Below are positions 1-9,993 of a stretch of 64,000 bases of DNA, piece after piece. The stretch spans positions 1-64,000 of the forward strand of contig JBFXGM010000022.1 in NCBI GenBank assembly GCA_050178015.1, given 5' to 3'. The DNA is from Gaoshiqia sp050178015 (GTDB taxonomy: Bacteria > Bacteroidota > Bacteroidia > Bacteroidales > Prolixibacteraceae). Position 1 is the first letter of the stretch; every line of letters starts with the position of its first letter. The position numbers and the translations under genes are program-made. The notes under the pieces were generated by a model, which worked only from the letters and a program-made list of their open reading frames with translations, did not search any database and had not been told where the DNA came from.

Positions 1-579
1 CGGCATATTGATTCGCTGAGTGTAAAGCAGCTGAAAGAAGGCGACCCCAAAGCATTCGATGCGCTTTTTAATAAATATGCCCAGCGTTTGTATAATTTTT
101 CGCTCAAGTACCTCAAGTCGGCCGAGGAGGCCGAAGAGGTGGTGCAGGAGGTTTTTATGTACGTATGGGAACGAAAGGAAGGCTTAAAACCCGACAGCTC
201 TTTTAACTCCTACATTTTCACCATTGCCTACAACATTATCCGAAAGCATTTTATCCGGAAAGCGCGCGACAATTCGCACAAAGACGATCTCATTTATGCT
301 TTCCTGAATGAAGAAAACAACCTCGACCAGACAATCGACTATAAGTTTTTGCTGGAAAAGGTGGAAAACATCATCAACAATCTGCCCGAAAAGAGGAAGG
401 TGATCTTTATTAAACGAAAGTATGAAGGCTTGCCGGTGAAACAGATAGCCGAAGAATTGGGCATCTCTCCTAATACCGTCGAAAACCAACTGGTTGCCGC
501 ACAAAAACAAATCCATCGCGAACTTCAAAACGAAAAACTGGCCGGCCTCATCTTTTATGTCCTGTTTTTATCTGTTTGA
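1..579 (+). CDS. ECF RNA polymerase sigma-70 factor (5' truncated by window edge)
   Basis: The reading frame is open from base 1, so the true start lies outside the window; the first visible start-type codon in frame is TTG at 88. Sigma region 2 is visible in the first ~55 codons (FDALFNKYAQRLYNFSLKYL, then EEVVQEVFMYVWE). Region 4 lies near the end (LPEKRKVIFIKRKYEG, then a helix-turn-helix IAEELGISPNTVENQL). ECF sigma factors of this type recruit RNA polymerase when the partner anti-sigma factor releases them. The anti-sigma gene follows 113 bp downstream and an STN-domain SusC follows that, the standard order for trans-envelope control of a glycan locus. I infer that it controls the fructan genes up to 13953. 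Confidence 0.9.
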   Translation, partial: RHIDSLSVKQLKEGDPKAFDALFNKYAQRLYNFSLKYLKSAEEAEEVVQEVFMYVWERKEGLKPDSSFNSYIFTIAYNIIRKHFIRKARDNSHKDDLIYAFLNEENNLDQTIDYKFLLEKVENIINNLPEKRKVIFIKRKYEGLPVKQIAEELGISPNTVENQLVAAQKQIHRELQNEKLAGLIFYVLFLSV

Positions 580-692
580 GGGCAGTTGCAATTAACAGAA
601 AATCAATCGAATAGGGATTATTTAAAAAATAGTTCATTTTTTTCCTGTTTGCGGATAGTGGAAAATGGCCTGAAAAGGACATAACCAGTATC

Positions 693-1721
693 ATGGATAC
701 CAACAAGGAAAAAATAAAACGATTTATCTCCGGCAAATTTTCTTTCAACGATTATTTGGCGGTTTCGGATTGGTTTCGCCAGGAGGAAAAGCAGGATGAA
801 CTCAGGATGAGCATGGAAGAGGAGTGGAGCGAAACAACATCCACCGGACCCGACCAGCAACGCTTAAGTCGGGTGCTCGATAAACTTCATCACCGGATCA
901 ACCTGGAGAAACCGGTTTCCGCGACAGCCCTTCAACGCTATTACCGCCTTTTCTTGAAGGTTGCTGCTATCTTGCTCATTCCGGCCCTGATCACAATTGC
1001 CCTGCTGGCCTATCTTTCAACAGATCGCCTGGGTTCTGTTGACGCCTGGGCCGAAATCCATTCGCCGATTGGCACAAGGACTAAATTTCAGTTGCCCGAC
1101 GGAACGGTTGGTTGGCTGAACAGTGGCTCGGTAATCAAATACCCGGTAAGTTTTCTGAGCAGCAGGCATGTAGAGGTGTCGGGCGAGGCCTGGTTTGATG
1201 TCGTTCACCGCGAGTCCGATCCGTTTTACGTAAAAACTCCCTGGTTTCAGGTGAAGGTCCTGGGCACTCAATTCAATGTTATTTCTTACGAGGATGAAAA
1301 AACGGCTGAAGTGATTCTGGAGAGAGGAAAAGTTCAGGTTACCGGGGTGGATACCAAATTTAAAAATACGCTGGAGCCCGACCAGCACATGGTTTATGAC
1401 AAATCGGCCCGGCAAACCTTCCAGACGCGTATCGACGCAAAATCATATACCAGTTGGAAAGACGGGCTGATGATTTTCAAAAACGAACCCATGGCCGAAA
1501 TTGCCCGGCGGTTGGAGCGCAGGTATCATGCCGAGATTATCCTGCATGGCGATTCGCTGAAAACATCGGTATTCCGGGCCACTTTTCAGGATGAAGACCT
1601 GGACGAAATTTGCCGAATGCTCTCCACCGTTGCTCCTATCCGGTACAAGATCCATGAGCGGGAGAAAAGACCGGACGACACATTTACAAAAACCAGAATT
1701 GAGATGTGGCTGAATAATTAA
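693..1721 (+). CDS. FecR-family anti-sigma factor
   Basis: 342 aa. Residues 1-88 form a cytoplasmic segment expected to bind the sigma factor. A single membrane helix follows at about 89-109, then a periplasmic FecR domain starting near AEIHSPIGTRTKFQLPDGT and a C-terminal DUF4974-type domain (EPMAEIARRLERRYHAEI). The FecR domain is known to contact the STN domain of the outer-membrane transducer, which is present in the SusC encoded next. ATG at 693 is the only plausible start. The gene sits between its sigma factor and susC, so it is expected to hold the sigma factor inactive until substrate is bound at the surface. Confidence 0.9.
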   Translation: MDTNKEKIKRFISGKFSFNDYLAVSDWFRQEEKQDELRMSMEEEWSETTSTGPDQQRLSRVLDKLHHRINLEKPVSATALQRYYRLFLKVAAILLIPALITIALLAYLSTDRLGSVDAWAEIHSPIGTRTKFQLPDGTVGWLNSGSVIKYPVSFLSSRHVEVSGEAWFDVVHRESDPFYVKTPWFQVKVLGTQFNVISYEDEKTAEVILERGKVQVTGVDTKFKNTLEPDQHMVYDKSARQTFQTRIDAKSYTSWKDGLMIFKNEPMAEIARRLERRYHAEIILHGDSLKTSVFRATFQDEDLDEICRMLSTVAPIRYKIHEREKRPDDTFTKTRIEMWLNN

Positions 1722-1770
1722 CCATCAAAACAGATAAAATAACCTATGAAGAATTGACTTAAAGAAAAAA

Positions 1771-1797
1771 CAGGGAGGTATTCGCACTACCGCCCTG
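1771..1797 (+). promoter_or_regulatory. Hairpin in the anti-sigma/susC intergenic region
   Basis: CAGGG-a-GGTA pairs with TACC-g-CCCTG around the loop ttcgcac. No run of T follows, so it is not a textbook terminator. It sits 50 bp after the anti-sigma stop and 54 bp before susC. Hairpins occur at the same place in the other two PULs of this window (31647-31681 and 42592-42621). A role as partial terminator, attenuator or processing site is inference. Confidence 0.5.
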
Positions 1798-1850
1798 TCA
1801 TGAAGTAGAATTAACTTAATGAAGTAGTAAATCCACTAACGTTCAAATTT

Positions 1851-4800
1851 ATGAAAAAAAAGAAGAACCCTTGGCCGTTGGCAAACACCGGCCTGTTAAA
1901 AATGATTAAAATGATGCGCTTTACCATCTTTATCGTGCTCGTTTCCCTGACTCAAACCTTTGCTGTGAACAGCTATTCGCAGCAAACGAAACTTAACTTC
2001 GATTTGAGAAATACCAGGGTGGAAGACGTTATAGATCAGATTGAAAGAAACTCCGAATTCTTTTTCCTCTATCACCGGAACCTGATTGATGTGGACCGCA
2101 AAGTTGACATCAAGGCTGAAAACGAAAGTGTTCGTGAAGTACTCGAAAAAATGTTCCAGGGAACCGATGTTTCCTTTACAATTAAGGACAGACAGATCAT
2201 GTTGGCTAAAATTCAAACCGAAGGCAACCAGCCGAGCGTCCAGCAAGCTTCGGTAACCGGTAGGGTGACCGATACCGCCGGGCTTCCGCTGCCCGGGGTC
2301 ACCGTGTTGGTAAAAGGTACTACCACCGGAACAATTACGGATGGGGACGGACGTTACAGTCTTTCGAATGTTCCGCCCAATACTATCCTGGTATTTTCAT
2401 TTGTAGGCATGCAATCGAGCGAGGTTGAAGTGGCCGGTCAAGGCACCATCAATATTACCATGCAGGAAGAGTCGATAGGCCTGGAACAAGTAATTGTAAC
2501 TGGTTATCAGACTCAAAGGCGGGCAGATTTGACTGGCGCCGTTGGCGTTGTTGAGGTGGATAAAATCAAAGAAATGCCAACAGGTAATGCTATCAAAGCA
2601 TTGCAAGGACGACTTGCCGGGGTGTACATCACAACTGACGGTAACCCGGGGTCGTTTGCTACGGTTCGTATTCGCGGGGGTAGCACCATGGGGTCAGGGA
2701 ATAACAATCCCTTGTACATCATTGACGGGGTACCGACAACCGGAGGTATCGAACAACTTAATCCGAACGACATTGAATCGATGCAGGTATTGAAAGATGC
2801 TTCGTCTGCCAGTATTTACGGTTCTCGCGCTAACAACGGGGTCATCCTAATTACAACAAAAAAAGGGCAACAAGGTGTCAGTAAGGTTGAATTCAGTTCG
2901 TATGCTACCATTCAACACTATGCCAATAAACTCGATGTATTGAACACCTACGACAGAGGTTTGGTAAATTGGCAAGCCGCCATTAACGATGGAAATACGC
3001 CAACATCAGCTATTTATACCTATGACTGGCATCGCGATGAAAGCGGGAAAGCTATTCTGGACCGGATTCTTCTCCCGGAGTTTATCGATCCGGCACAGAC
3101 CATGCGGCCAGCTGATACTAAATGGTATGACGAAGTATCTCAGCAATCACTAATCCAGTCGTACAACCTGACCTTTTCGAACGGAAATGAAAAGAGCAAT
3201 ACGCTGTTCTCGTTGAATTACTATGATCACGACGGAATCATCAAGGAAACCAATTCCAATAAAATAACTGCCCGTATCAATTCGGATTACAGATTTCTGG
3301 ATGGCAAGCTAAAAGTGGGCGAAAACTTGACTATTTCGCGGGTAAAGAATGCTGAGATTCCTGTGGGAGATGTGATGTACCTGGCTTTGGTTCAGCAACC
3401 TGTAGTTCCGGTTTATTCTGTGGATGGTGGCTGGGGAGGCCCTGCTCCGGGCATGACCGACCGTCACAATCCGGTTCGTTTAATTGAGCAAAATAAGCAA
3501 AACGAATCGCGCACAGCGCGGGTGTTCGGGAACATGTATGCAGATCTCGAAATCATCAAAGGATTGAATTACAGATCTAATTTTGGTATTGATTATACGC
3601 AGAATTACTACCGGAAGATGGATTATTCATATGAATCCGGGTTTCTAATCAGTGATATCAGCCGGGTGACAACTTCACAATGGCATAATATAGCATGGAC
3701 CTGGTCCAACACCTTGAATTACAAATTTGAAAAAGGCAAACACAATACAGATATTGTTGTGGGTACTGAAGCCATTAAGGCAGAATACGAATCGTTCTAT
3801 GGAAGCCGCGAAGGATATGTCATCGAAGACCCGGAATACATGTTCCTGGATTCCGGTACGGAGAAAATCCTGAATGGTGGAAGTGGTGCCGGTAACTCGC
3901 TGTTTTCTTATTTCGGAAAAGTAAACTACGTGTTCGATCAAAAGTATCTGGCTTCGGTCACTGTTCGCCGCGATGGTTCATCCCGTTTTGGTAAAGATAA
4001 CCTGTATGGTACTTTTCCTGCTTTCTCTGTTGGTTGGCGGTTAAGCGAAGAAGACTTTTTTAAAGAAGCCTTGCCTCAGTTTTCAAACCTGAAATTCAGG
4101 GCTGGCTGGGGGATTACCGGTAACCAGGAGATCAGTAATGAAGCTATTTATTCCATCTACCGTTCGGATTATGGCATCGACCCAACCTGGGATTTTGATT
4201 CAGGAACAGCCTATGATATTACTGGGGCTGACTCGGGACCCCTTCCTTCAGGTTTTCGTAAAATCCGCGAAGGCAATACGGGCTTGAAATGGGAAGAAGC
4301 CACTCAAACTAACTTAGGGATCGATTTTGGATTGATGCATCAAAAATTGTATGGTAGTTTCGACTATTTCTTCAAAGAAACCAAGGATATTTTAATTGAG
4401 CCTCCTTACCTGGCTGTTAAAGGCGGTGGTGGCAACCAATGGGTGAACGGTGCCACACTGGAAAATAAAGGTTGGGAATTTGTGCTGGGGTACAATACCA
4501 AACTGGGTAACGGATTGGAAATTGACCTGACCGGAAATATCTCATCCTATAAACGTGAAGTTACCTTTTTACCGGATGAAGTACTCACCGGCTACCCGGG
4601 AGACCCGTCAACCGGAAAAAGTGTGTTGGGGCATTCCGACCTGGTTCACTTCGGTTATATAGCCGACGGTATTTTTAAGAACCAGGATGAAGTGGACGCT
4701 CACGCTTCTCAAACAGGAAAAGGCGTTGGCCGTATTCGTTATAAGGATATTGGCGGCTTGGATGCTGAAGGTAATTTCGTATATCAGCCTGATGGCGTGG

Positions 4801-5327
4801 TAGATGCGCTTGACCGTACCTGGCTTGGCGACCCGAATCCCGATTTTATCTACGGTCTGAATGCCAGTTTTGCCTACAAAGGATTTGACCTGAATCTTTT
4901 CTTTCAGGGGATATACGGCTCCGATGTGTACAACGAATTTAAACACCTGACCGATTTTACCTCGATTTGGCAGGGAACCAACTTTGGCTCACGAACACTA
5001 CAAGCGTGGACACCGGACAATCCAAACTCAACGATTCCGATGTTGACCCGTACGGATACGAACAATGAAAACCGCGGTTCCTCTTATTTTATTGAAGATG
5101 GTTCGTACCTGAAACTGAGGAATATTCAGATTGGATACCAGGTTCCGGCTCGATTAATCCAGAGTTTACGCATGTCTTCTGCCCGGATCTATTTGCAGGG
5201 ACAGAACGTCTTCACCATTAAGGATAGAAAAGGAGGCGATCAGTTTACCGGCGTTGATCCTGAATCTCCCGGGTTTGCCTACCCGATCCCATCTAGCTAC
5301 ACAATTGGTATTAATGTAACATTCTAG
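1851..5327 (+). CDS. SusC/RagA-type TonB-dependent receptor with STN signalling domain (fructan PUL)
   Basis: 1158 aa outer-membrane transporter. An N-terminal export signal is followed by an STN (secretin/TonB N-terminus) domain at about 45-105 (VEDVIDQIERNSEFFFLYHR). Next come a CarboxypepD_reg-like beta-sandwich (VTGRVTDTAGLPLPGVTVL), a plug containing the SusC signature NPLYIIDGVPTTGG and KDASSASIYGSRANNGVILI, and a long beta-barrel ending in an aromatic residue (GINVTF). SusC-type receptors import oligosaccharides with TonB energy, capped by SusD. The STN domain signals to the FecR anti-sigma factor. Downstream GH32 enzymes, DUF4960 protein and fructokinase indicate fructo-oligosaccharides. 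ATG 1851 gives a long basic N-terminus; ATG 1902 is an alternative. Confidence 0.93.
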   Translation: MKKKKNPWPLANTGLLKMIKMMRFTIFIVLVSLTQTFAVNSYSQQTKLNFDLRNTRVEDVIDQIERNSEFFFLYHRNLIDVDRKVDIKAENESVREVLEKMFQGTDVSFTIKDRQIMLAKIQTEGNQPSVQQASVTGRVTDTAGLPLPGVTVLVKGTTTGTITDGDGRYSLSNVPPNTILVFSFVGMQSSEVEVAGQGTINITMQEESIGLEQVIVTGYQTQRRADLTGAVGVVEVDKIKEMPTGNAIKALQGRLAGVYITTDGNPGSFATVRIRGGSTMGSGNNNPLYIIDGVPTTGGIEQLNPNDIESMQVLKDASSASIYGSRANNGVILITTKKGQQGVSKVEFSSYATIQHYANKLDVLNTYDRGLVNWQAAINDGNTPTSAIYTYDWHRDESGKAILDRILLPEFIDPAQTMRPADTKWYDEVSQQSLIQSYNLTFSNGNEKSNTLFSLNYYDHDGIIKETNSNKITARINSDYRFLDGKLKVGENLTISRVKNAEIPVGDVMYLALVQQPVVPVYSVDGGWGGPAPGMTDRHNPVRLIEQNKQNESRTARVFGNMYADLEIIKGLNYRSNFGIDYTQNYYRKMDYSYESGFLISDISRVTTSQWHNIAWTWSNTLNYKFEKGKHNTDIVVGTEAIKAEYESFYGSREGYVIEDPEYMFLDSGTEKILNGGSGAGNSLFSYFGKVNYVFDQKYLASVTVRRDGSSRFGKDNLYGTFPAFSVGWRLSEEDFFKEALPQFSNLKFRAGWGITGNQEISNEAIYSIYRSDYGIDPTWDFDSGTAYDITGADSGPLPSGFRKIREGNTGLKWEEATQTNLGIDFGLMHQKLYGSFDYFFKETKDILIEPPYLAVKGGGGNQWVNGATLENKGWEFVLGYNTKLGNGLEIDLTGNISSYKREVTFLPDEVLTGYPGDPSTGKSVLGHSDLVHFGYIADGIFKNQDEVDAHASQTGKGVGRIRYKDIGGLDAEGNFVYQPDGVVDALDRTWLGDPNPDFIYGLNASFAYKGFDLNLFFQGIYGSDVYNEFKHLTDFTSIWQGTNFGSRTLQAWTPDNPNSTIPMLTRTDTNNENRGSSYFIEDGSYLKLRNIQIGYQVPARLIQSLRMSSARIYLQGQNVFTIKDRKGGDQFTGVDPESPGFAYPIPSSYTIGINVTF

Positions 5328-5339
5328 AAAATACAGACA

Positions 5340-7076
5340 ATGAAAAAGATGAGCAACAATATATTCGCCTGGATTCTGATAATGGCTTCAGGGCTACTGT
5401 TTTCCTGTTCGGACTCGTTTCTCGAAATGGCACCAAAGAGCATTGTTAGCAGCGACCAGCTTTTAACACTCGAGAATGCAGAGAGTATGGTCATTTCTGC
5501 TTACGCTGAATTGGGTAATGACCACTATACTGCACCGAATTCCTTATGGCCTTATGCCGACATTACCAGCGGCGACTCCTATAAAGGGGGCGGTGGAACC
5601 GGTGATATCTGGGAATTCAACTTCATGGAATTATTTGCGTTTAACACGACAGATAATCCGTTGGTTGATCAGAAATGGTACCGGCTCTATGTCGGCATTG
5701 GGCGAGCAAACGAAGCGCTTAAAGTTGTCAATCAGCTATCGGCAGAGGAGTACCCCAAAAAACTTGCCCGTCAGGCTGAAATGCGTTTCCTCCGGGCACA
5801 TCACTATTTCATTTTGAAAACCATGTTCAAGTACATGCCTTGGATTGATGAAACAATTGAAGGAAACGCCTACAACGAAGTGTCAAACCGAGAATTTTCC
5901 GATCAGGAATTGTGGGACAAAATTGCTGCCGAGTTTCAGTTTGCAGCTGATAATCTGCCCGAAACCCAGAACGACAAAGGACGGCCAGACAAATACGCCG
6001 CGTTGGCCTATTTGGCAAAAACCAAGTTGTACCAAGCCTACGAGCAAAATGAACAACACAACGTGACAACCATAAATACGTCAAAGCTTCAGGAAGTGGT
6101 TAGCTTAGTTGATGAGATGATTGGTTCAGGGCAGTTTTCCTTGTTCGCAGATTTTGGTTATAACTTTTTGCAGACTCACGATGAAGGAAGCACCGAATCG
6201 GTTTTTTCCATTCAGCGGTCTATCGAAGATGGCACACCTAAAGGTCGCCTGGACTGGGGAAATGCACTGAATTACCCCATGAACCCGGAATACGGCTGTT
6301 GCTGGTTTCACATTCCGTCTCAAAATTTGGTGAATTCGTTTAAAACTGATGCTATCGGCCTTCCCCAGTTCGATACTTTTAATAATTCAGACGTTTTGGA
6401 AGGCGACGATTTTCAGGAAAATACCTTTGATGCCCGTTTAAATCACACCGTGGCCATTCCCGGGCATCCCTGGAAATACGATCCTGATTTTATTTACCAG
6501 AAAGATTGGGCCCGTGCTACCCAAATTTATGGTCATTTTTCTTCGCTGAAAGAAAATCAGCATTACGCATGTGCCTGCTTCGAGAAAGTGCCGCCATTCA
6601 TGGCTAGCTCCAAAAATACCGATATCATCCGGTTTGCTGATGTTCTGTTGTGGAAGGCTGAAGCCCTCATCGAACTTGGTCGCCAGGACGAGGCCCTGCC
6701 CATAATTAATGATGTGCGCCAGCGGGCTATCAATAGTACAGCTATGCTTATGGACAAGGATGGAAATCCGGTTTCAAATTACGGCATGGATACTTACAAG
6801 CCGGGAGAAAATTGTACCTGGAATCAGGATTTTGCCCGTCAGGCATTGCGTTGGGAACGTCGCCTCGAATTGGCCATGGAAGGTATCCGATTTTATGATC
6901 TGGTTCGCTGGGGAATTGCTTCTGAATACATCAACAATTACTTTACCGAAGAATCGGTTAAGCGGGAATACCTGAAAGATGGACAGTTTACAAAAGGAAA
7001 ACACGAGTATTTTGCTATTCCGCAAAACCAAATTGACTTCAGCAAAGGATTGTACCAGCAGAACTATGGTTGGTAA
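5340..7076 (+). CDS. SusD/RagB-family surface glycan-binding lipoprotein (fructan PUL)
   Basis: 578 aa, starting 12 bp after susC. Lipobox LLFSC gives Cys23 as the lipidated residue, followed by SDSFLEMAPK, a typical SusD mature N-terminus. TPR-rich features include MRFLRAHHYFILKTMF and, near the C-terminus, LRWERRLELAMEGIRFYDLVRWG, the classic SusD end module. SusD proteins form the lid over SusC and bind the oligosaccharide at the cell surface. The tight coupling to the upstream receptor gene supports one transport complex. The substrate is inferred from the GH32 genes downstream. Confidence 0.93.
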   Translation: MKKMSNNIFAWILIMASGLLFSCSDSFLEMAPKSIVSSDQLLTLENAESMVISAYAELGNDHYTAPNSLWPYADITSGDSYKGGGGTGDIWEFNFMELFAFNTTDNPLVDQKWYRLYVGIGRANEALKVVNQLSAEEYPKKLARQAEMRFLRAHHYFILKTMFKYMPWIDETIEGNAYNEVSNREFSDQELWDKIAAEFQFAADNLPETQNDKGRPDKYAALAYLAKTKLYQAYEQNEQHNVTTINTSKLQEVVSLVDEMIGSGQFSLFADFGYNFLQTHDEGSTESVFSIQRSIEDGTPKGRLDWGNALNYPMNPEYGCCWFHIPSQNLVNSFKTDAIGLPQFDTFNNSDVLEGDDFQENTFDARLNHTVAIPGHPWKYDPDFIYQKDWARATQIYGHFSSLKENQHYACACFEKVPPFMASSKNTDIIRFADVLLWKAEALIELGRQDEALPIINDVRQRAINSTAMLMDKDGNPVSNYGMDTYKPGENCTWNQDFARQALRWERRLELAMEGIRFYDLVRWGIASEYINNYFTEESVKREYLKDGQFTKGKHEYFAIPQNQIDFSKGLYQQNYGW

Positions 7077-7110
7077 AGAAGGAAGTGTTAAAACGTAAAA
7101 GACATTCGAA

Positions 7111-8271
7111 ATGAGAAAACATATATTAAATCTTTTAGCGATCGTATTCCTTGCAGGCATGATTTCTTGCGATGAAGAATACAAATCCAACTTGGTATTG
7201 GATAAAGATGTTACGATCTCAGCCTTTTCAGTCGATGGTGTTGAAGGAGTAATCAATGAAAAAAATAAAACGATTTCGGTTACAGTACCTGATGGCACTG
7301 ATTTGGCGAACCTCAGCACAACGATTCAATTGGCAGAAGGCGCAACGATTACTCCTGCAATTTCAGGTAATATGGATTTTTCGAATCCTCTGGAAGTGGT
7401 GGTTGTCAATGGAGATGTATTTAGTAAATATACGATCACTGTATCTGAACTATTTTACATTGGCTTTTTGGGCACAGCGCCTAATGTGGGGGCGATTGCC
7501 GATGACGATGAAAAAGCCGCTGCCGAATGGTTCTTCGAAAACTACGATAACGGAGTTTACGTAAGTTTCGATGCTATCAAAAATGGCTCAGTCGATGTGA
7601 ATGACTTCCGGGTGCTTTGGTGGTACTATGATTCAGGCCGTGATCTTCCCGCTGCTGCGCTGGATAGCGATGTACTCAACGCCATCAATAATTTCTACAA
7701 AAATGGCGGCAATCTACTGTTCAATGGACATGCCTGCGCTTATTTGTGGACTTTGGGGCGAATCACGAACAATTACAACATGGTGATCGGCGACGGAGAA
7801 GGGTTTGAAAACGGCGATACCTGGACGATTGGAGCAACCGTGGGAGCACATGATATGACTGGCCATCCGATTTATAAAGGGATAACTTTTAACCAGGATA
7901 ATGATGGTTATCAGTGGGTGCCAATCATTGGACCGGGCTACCGCGAAGACCATAACTATGTGATTGTTGAAGTAGCCGGTTTCCATGGTTACGGAAATGG
8001 AGACGAAAACGCCTATACGGCTTTTACTGCATCAAACCAGGTTCAATGGCTTGGCGTTTGGGGCGGCATACGCGACTATTTTATGGCTGGTGTTATGGAA
8101 CTGCTTCCAACCGATGAGTATCAGGGGAAGGCAATTTATCAAGGTATTGGCGGTTTTGAATTCAATCAAAACGAGCAGGGGGACATCAATCCTTCCGGCG
8201 TAAATGCGTATCAATCCAATATTAACCTGATTACAAAGAATTCACTGAATTATTTGTCTCAAAAAAATTAA
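7111..8271 (+). CDS. DUF4960-type surface lipoprotein, probable fructan-binding protein
   Basis: 386 aa. Signal peptide with lipobox GMISC (Cys20). Residues ~35-115 resemble a small beta-sandwich. The rest (from about FYIGFLGTAPNVGAIADDDE) resembles DUF4960, with an alpha/beta core and Trp/Tyr-rich segments such as VLWWYYDSGRDLP and VQWLGVWGGIRDYFMAG. From memory, DUF4960 proteins occur beside susCD and GH32 genes in Bacteroidota fructan loci, where proteins at this position act as surface glycan-binding proteins. It follows susD by 34 bp and is followed by a strong terminator, so susC-susD-DUF4960 looks like one transcription unit. The family assignment is by pattern only. Confidence 0.7.
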   Translation: MRKHILNLLAIVFLAGMISCDEEYKSNLVLDKDVTISAFSVDGVEGVINEKNKTISVTVPDGTDLANLSTTIQLAEGATITPAISGNMDFSNPLEVVVVNGDVFSKYTITVSELFYIGFLGTAPNVGAIADDDEKAAAEWFFENYDNGVYVSFDAIKNGSVDVNDFRVLWWYYDSGRDLPAAALDSDVLNAINNFYKNGGNLLFNGHACAYLWTLGRITNNYNMVIGDGEGFENGDTWTIGATVGAHDMTGHPIYKGITFNQDNDGYQWVPIIGPGYREDHNYVIVEVAGFHGYGNGDENAYTAFTASNQVQWLGVWGGIRDYFMAGVMELLPTDEYQGKAIYQGIGGFEFNQNEQGDINPSGVNAYQSNINLITKNSLNYLSQKN

Positions 8272-8283
8272 TCAACGGATGTT

Positions 8284-8361
8284 GAGGTGGGCTAAAAGCT
8301 GTATCTGTGGGTCGGCAAGAAAAATCTTACCCGGCGAAACAGCTTTTGGCCTCCTTTTTTT
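8284..8361 (+). terminator. Intrinsic terminator after the susCD-DUF4960 unit
   Basis: GAGG-t-GGGCTAAAAGCTGT pairs with ACAGCTTTTGGCCTC across a ~36-nt loop and is followed by a run of T. It separates the surface-binding genes from the GH32 genes, which therefore may have their own promoter or depend on read-through. Confidence 0.8.
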
Positions 8362-8423
8362 ACAGAAAACAGACAAGCTTTTTCAAACCGGAAAGCAGAT
8401 TGTCTCCGAAAACTTATAAATAA

Positions 8424-9974
8424 ATGAAACTTAGCAAGATCATATTTTTGATGTCCGTGCTGCTACTGGGAGCCTGCAGCGATAACGAAGAAACTGACAG
8501 CAGTGCAGATGTGATGTATCACCACAATTTCAGGCCTTACTATCATTACACGCCGCAGGCAAACTGGATGAACGACCCCAATGGGATGGTTTATTACGAC
8601 GGCAAATATCACCTTTTCTACCAGTACTATCCTAATGGAACCACCTGGGGGCCTATGCATTGGGCGCATACCGTCAGTACTGATTTATTTCATTGGGAAG
8701 ACCAGGGGATCAAGCTATATCCCGATGAGTTGGGGTATATCTTTTCAGGGAGTGCGGTGGCAGACCTAAACAACACGGCCGGATTCAAAACTGGAAGCGA
8801 AACGCCATTGGTGGCCATTTTCACCCATCATCAAAATATAACCGGGAGGCAGGTTCAAAGCCTCGCTTACAGCAACGATAAAGGGGATACCTGGGCCAAG
8901 TACGAAAACAATCCGGTTTTGGACAATCCGGGGATAGCTGATTTTCGCGATCCAAAAGTAATTTGGCACGAAGCCACCCAAAGATGGATCATGGTGCTGG
9001 CCGTTTACGACCACATTCGTATCTATTCATCGCCAGACTTGAAAGCATGGGAACTGGAAAGTGAGTTTGGAAAAATTGAGGGATACCACGGGGGCGTATG
9101 GGAATGTCCCGACCTGTTTCCGTTGAAGGATGAACAAGGAACCGAAAAGTGGGTAATGCTGGTTAGTTTGGGAGGAAACGAGTATAGCGAACCAAACGGC
9201 GGTAGCGCAACCCAATATTTTATCGGAGAGTTCGACGGGAGTTCCTTTGTTTCAGAAAATGACGAAATCCTGTGGGCCGACTATGGCATCGATAACTATG
9301 CCGGTGTTACCTGGAGCAATATTCCCGAAACAGACGGACGGCGCCTGTTTATTGGTTGGATGAGTAACTGGGCGTATGCCAATGTTGTACCTGAATCCGG
9401 TTGGCGCAGCGGAATGACTGTTCCGCGAGAAATCAAATTGAAGAAAAGGCAAGACAATCGCTACATTCTTCATTTCTCTCCGGTGGACGAGCTGAATACA
9501 TTAGTTGATCCGCAAAAGACGATTGCACCCGAAACCCCGGCCAATCAGATTCATGTTGATTACCACGAAATTATCGCCGGGGGCAGCTATCAAGTCGAAA
9601 TGGAAATCATTCCTGCGGAGATAGATCAGTTTACCATTTCTCTCGGAAATGAATTGGAAGATCTCACGATCAGTTACAGTACAACAGATGGTGAATTCAC
9701 GATTGACCGTAGTAATTCGGGGCATGTCACCTTCAATAATTTATTTATGCGCGAAATTCGTTGCGACTACCAAGCTACAGGGGCAACCCTGCCTCTTACA
9801 TTGCTGGTCGATCAGAATTCAGTTGAATTGTTTATCAATCAGGGAGAAAAGGTTATGACCGCCTTGTTTTTTCCAAGGTACAATTACAAGTTTTTAAGAC
9901 TTGACGGCAACACGCAGAGTAAATTTGTCAAGTCATTGACGATAAAAGCACTCAAGAAGTCAATGATCCGATAA
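8424..9974 (+). CDS. GH32 fructan hydrolase, lipoprotein (levanase/inulinase/invertase type)
   Basis: 516 aa. Lipobox LLLGAC (Cys18) predicts outer-membrane attachment. GH32 signatures are all present: WMNDPNG with nucleophile Asp51, FRDPK around 174-178 (transition-state stabiliser Asp), and WECPDLF with acid/base Glu227. A five-bladed propeller is expected for about 40-360 and the C-terminal beta-sandwich after that. GH32 enzymes cleave beta-fructosidic bonds in sucrose, inulin or levan. Endo versus exo action cannot be told from sequence by eye. It is followed 19 bp later by a second GH32 gene of the same length, clearly a tandem duplication. Confidence 0.92.
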   Translation: MKLSKIIFLMSVLLLGACSDNEETDSSADVMYHHNFRPYYHYTPQANWMNDPNGMVYYDGKYHLFYQYYPNGTTWGPMHWAHTVSTDLFHWEDQGIKLYPDELGYIFSGSAVADLNNTAGFKTGSETPLVAIFTHHQNITGRQVQSLAYSNDKGDTWAKYENNPVLDNPGIADFRDPKVIWHEATQRWIMVLAVYDHIRIYSSPDLKAWELESEFGKIEGYHGGVWECPDLFPLKDEQGTEKWVMLVSLGGNEYSEPNGGSATQYFIGEFDGSSFVSENDEILWADYGIDNYAGVTWSNIPETDGRRLFIGWMSNWAYANVVPESGWRSGMTVPREIKLKKRQDNRYILHFSPVDELNTLVDPQKTIAPETPANQIHVDYHEIIAGGSYQVEMEIIPAEIDQFTISLGNELEDLTISYSTTDGEFTIDRSNSGHVTFNNLFMREIRCDYQATGATLPLTLLVDQNSVELFINQGEKVMTALFFPRYNYKFLRLDGNTQSKFVKSLTIKALKKSMIR

Positions 9975-9993
9975 CACCTAAAACAAAAGAAGA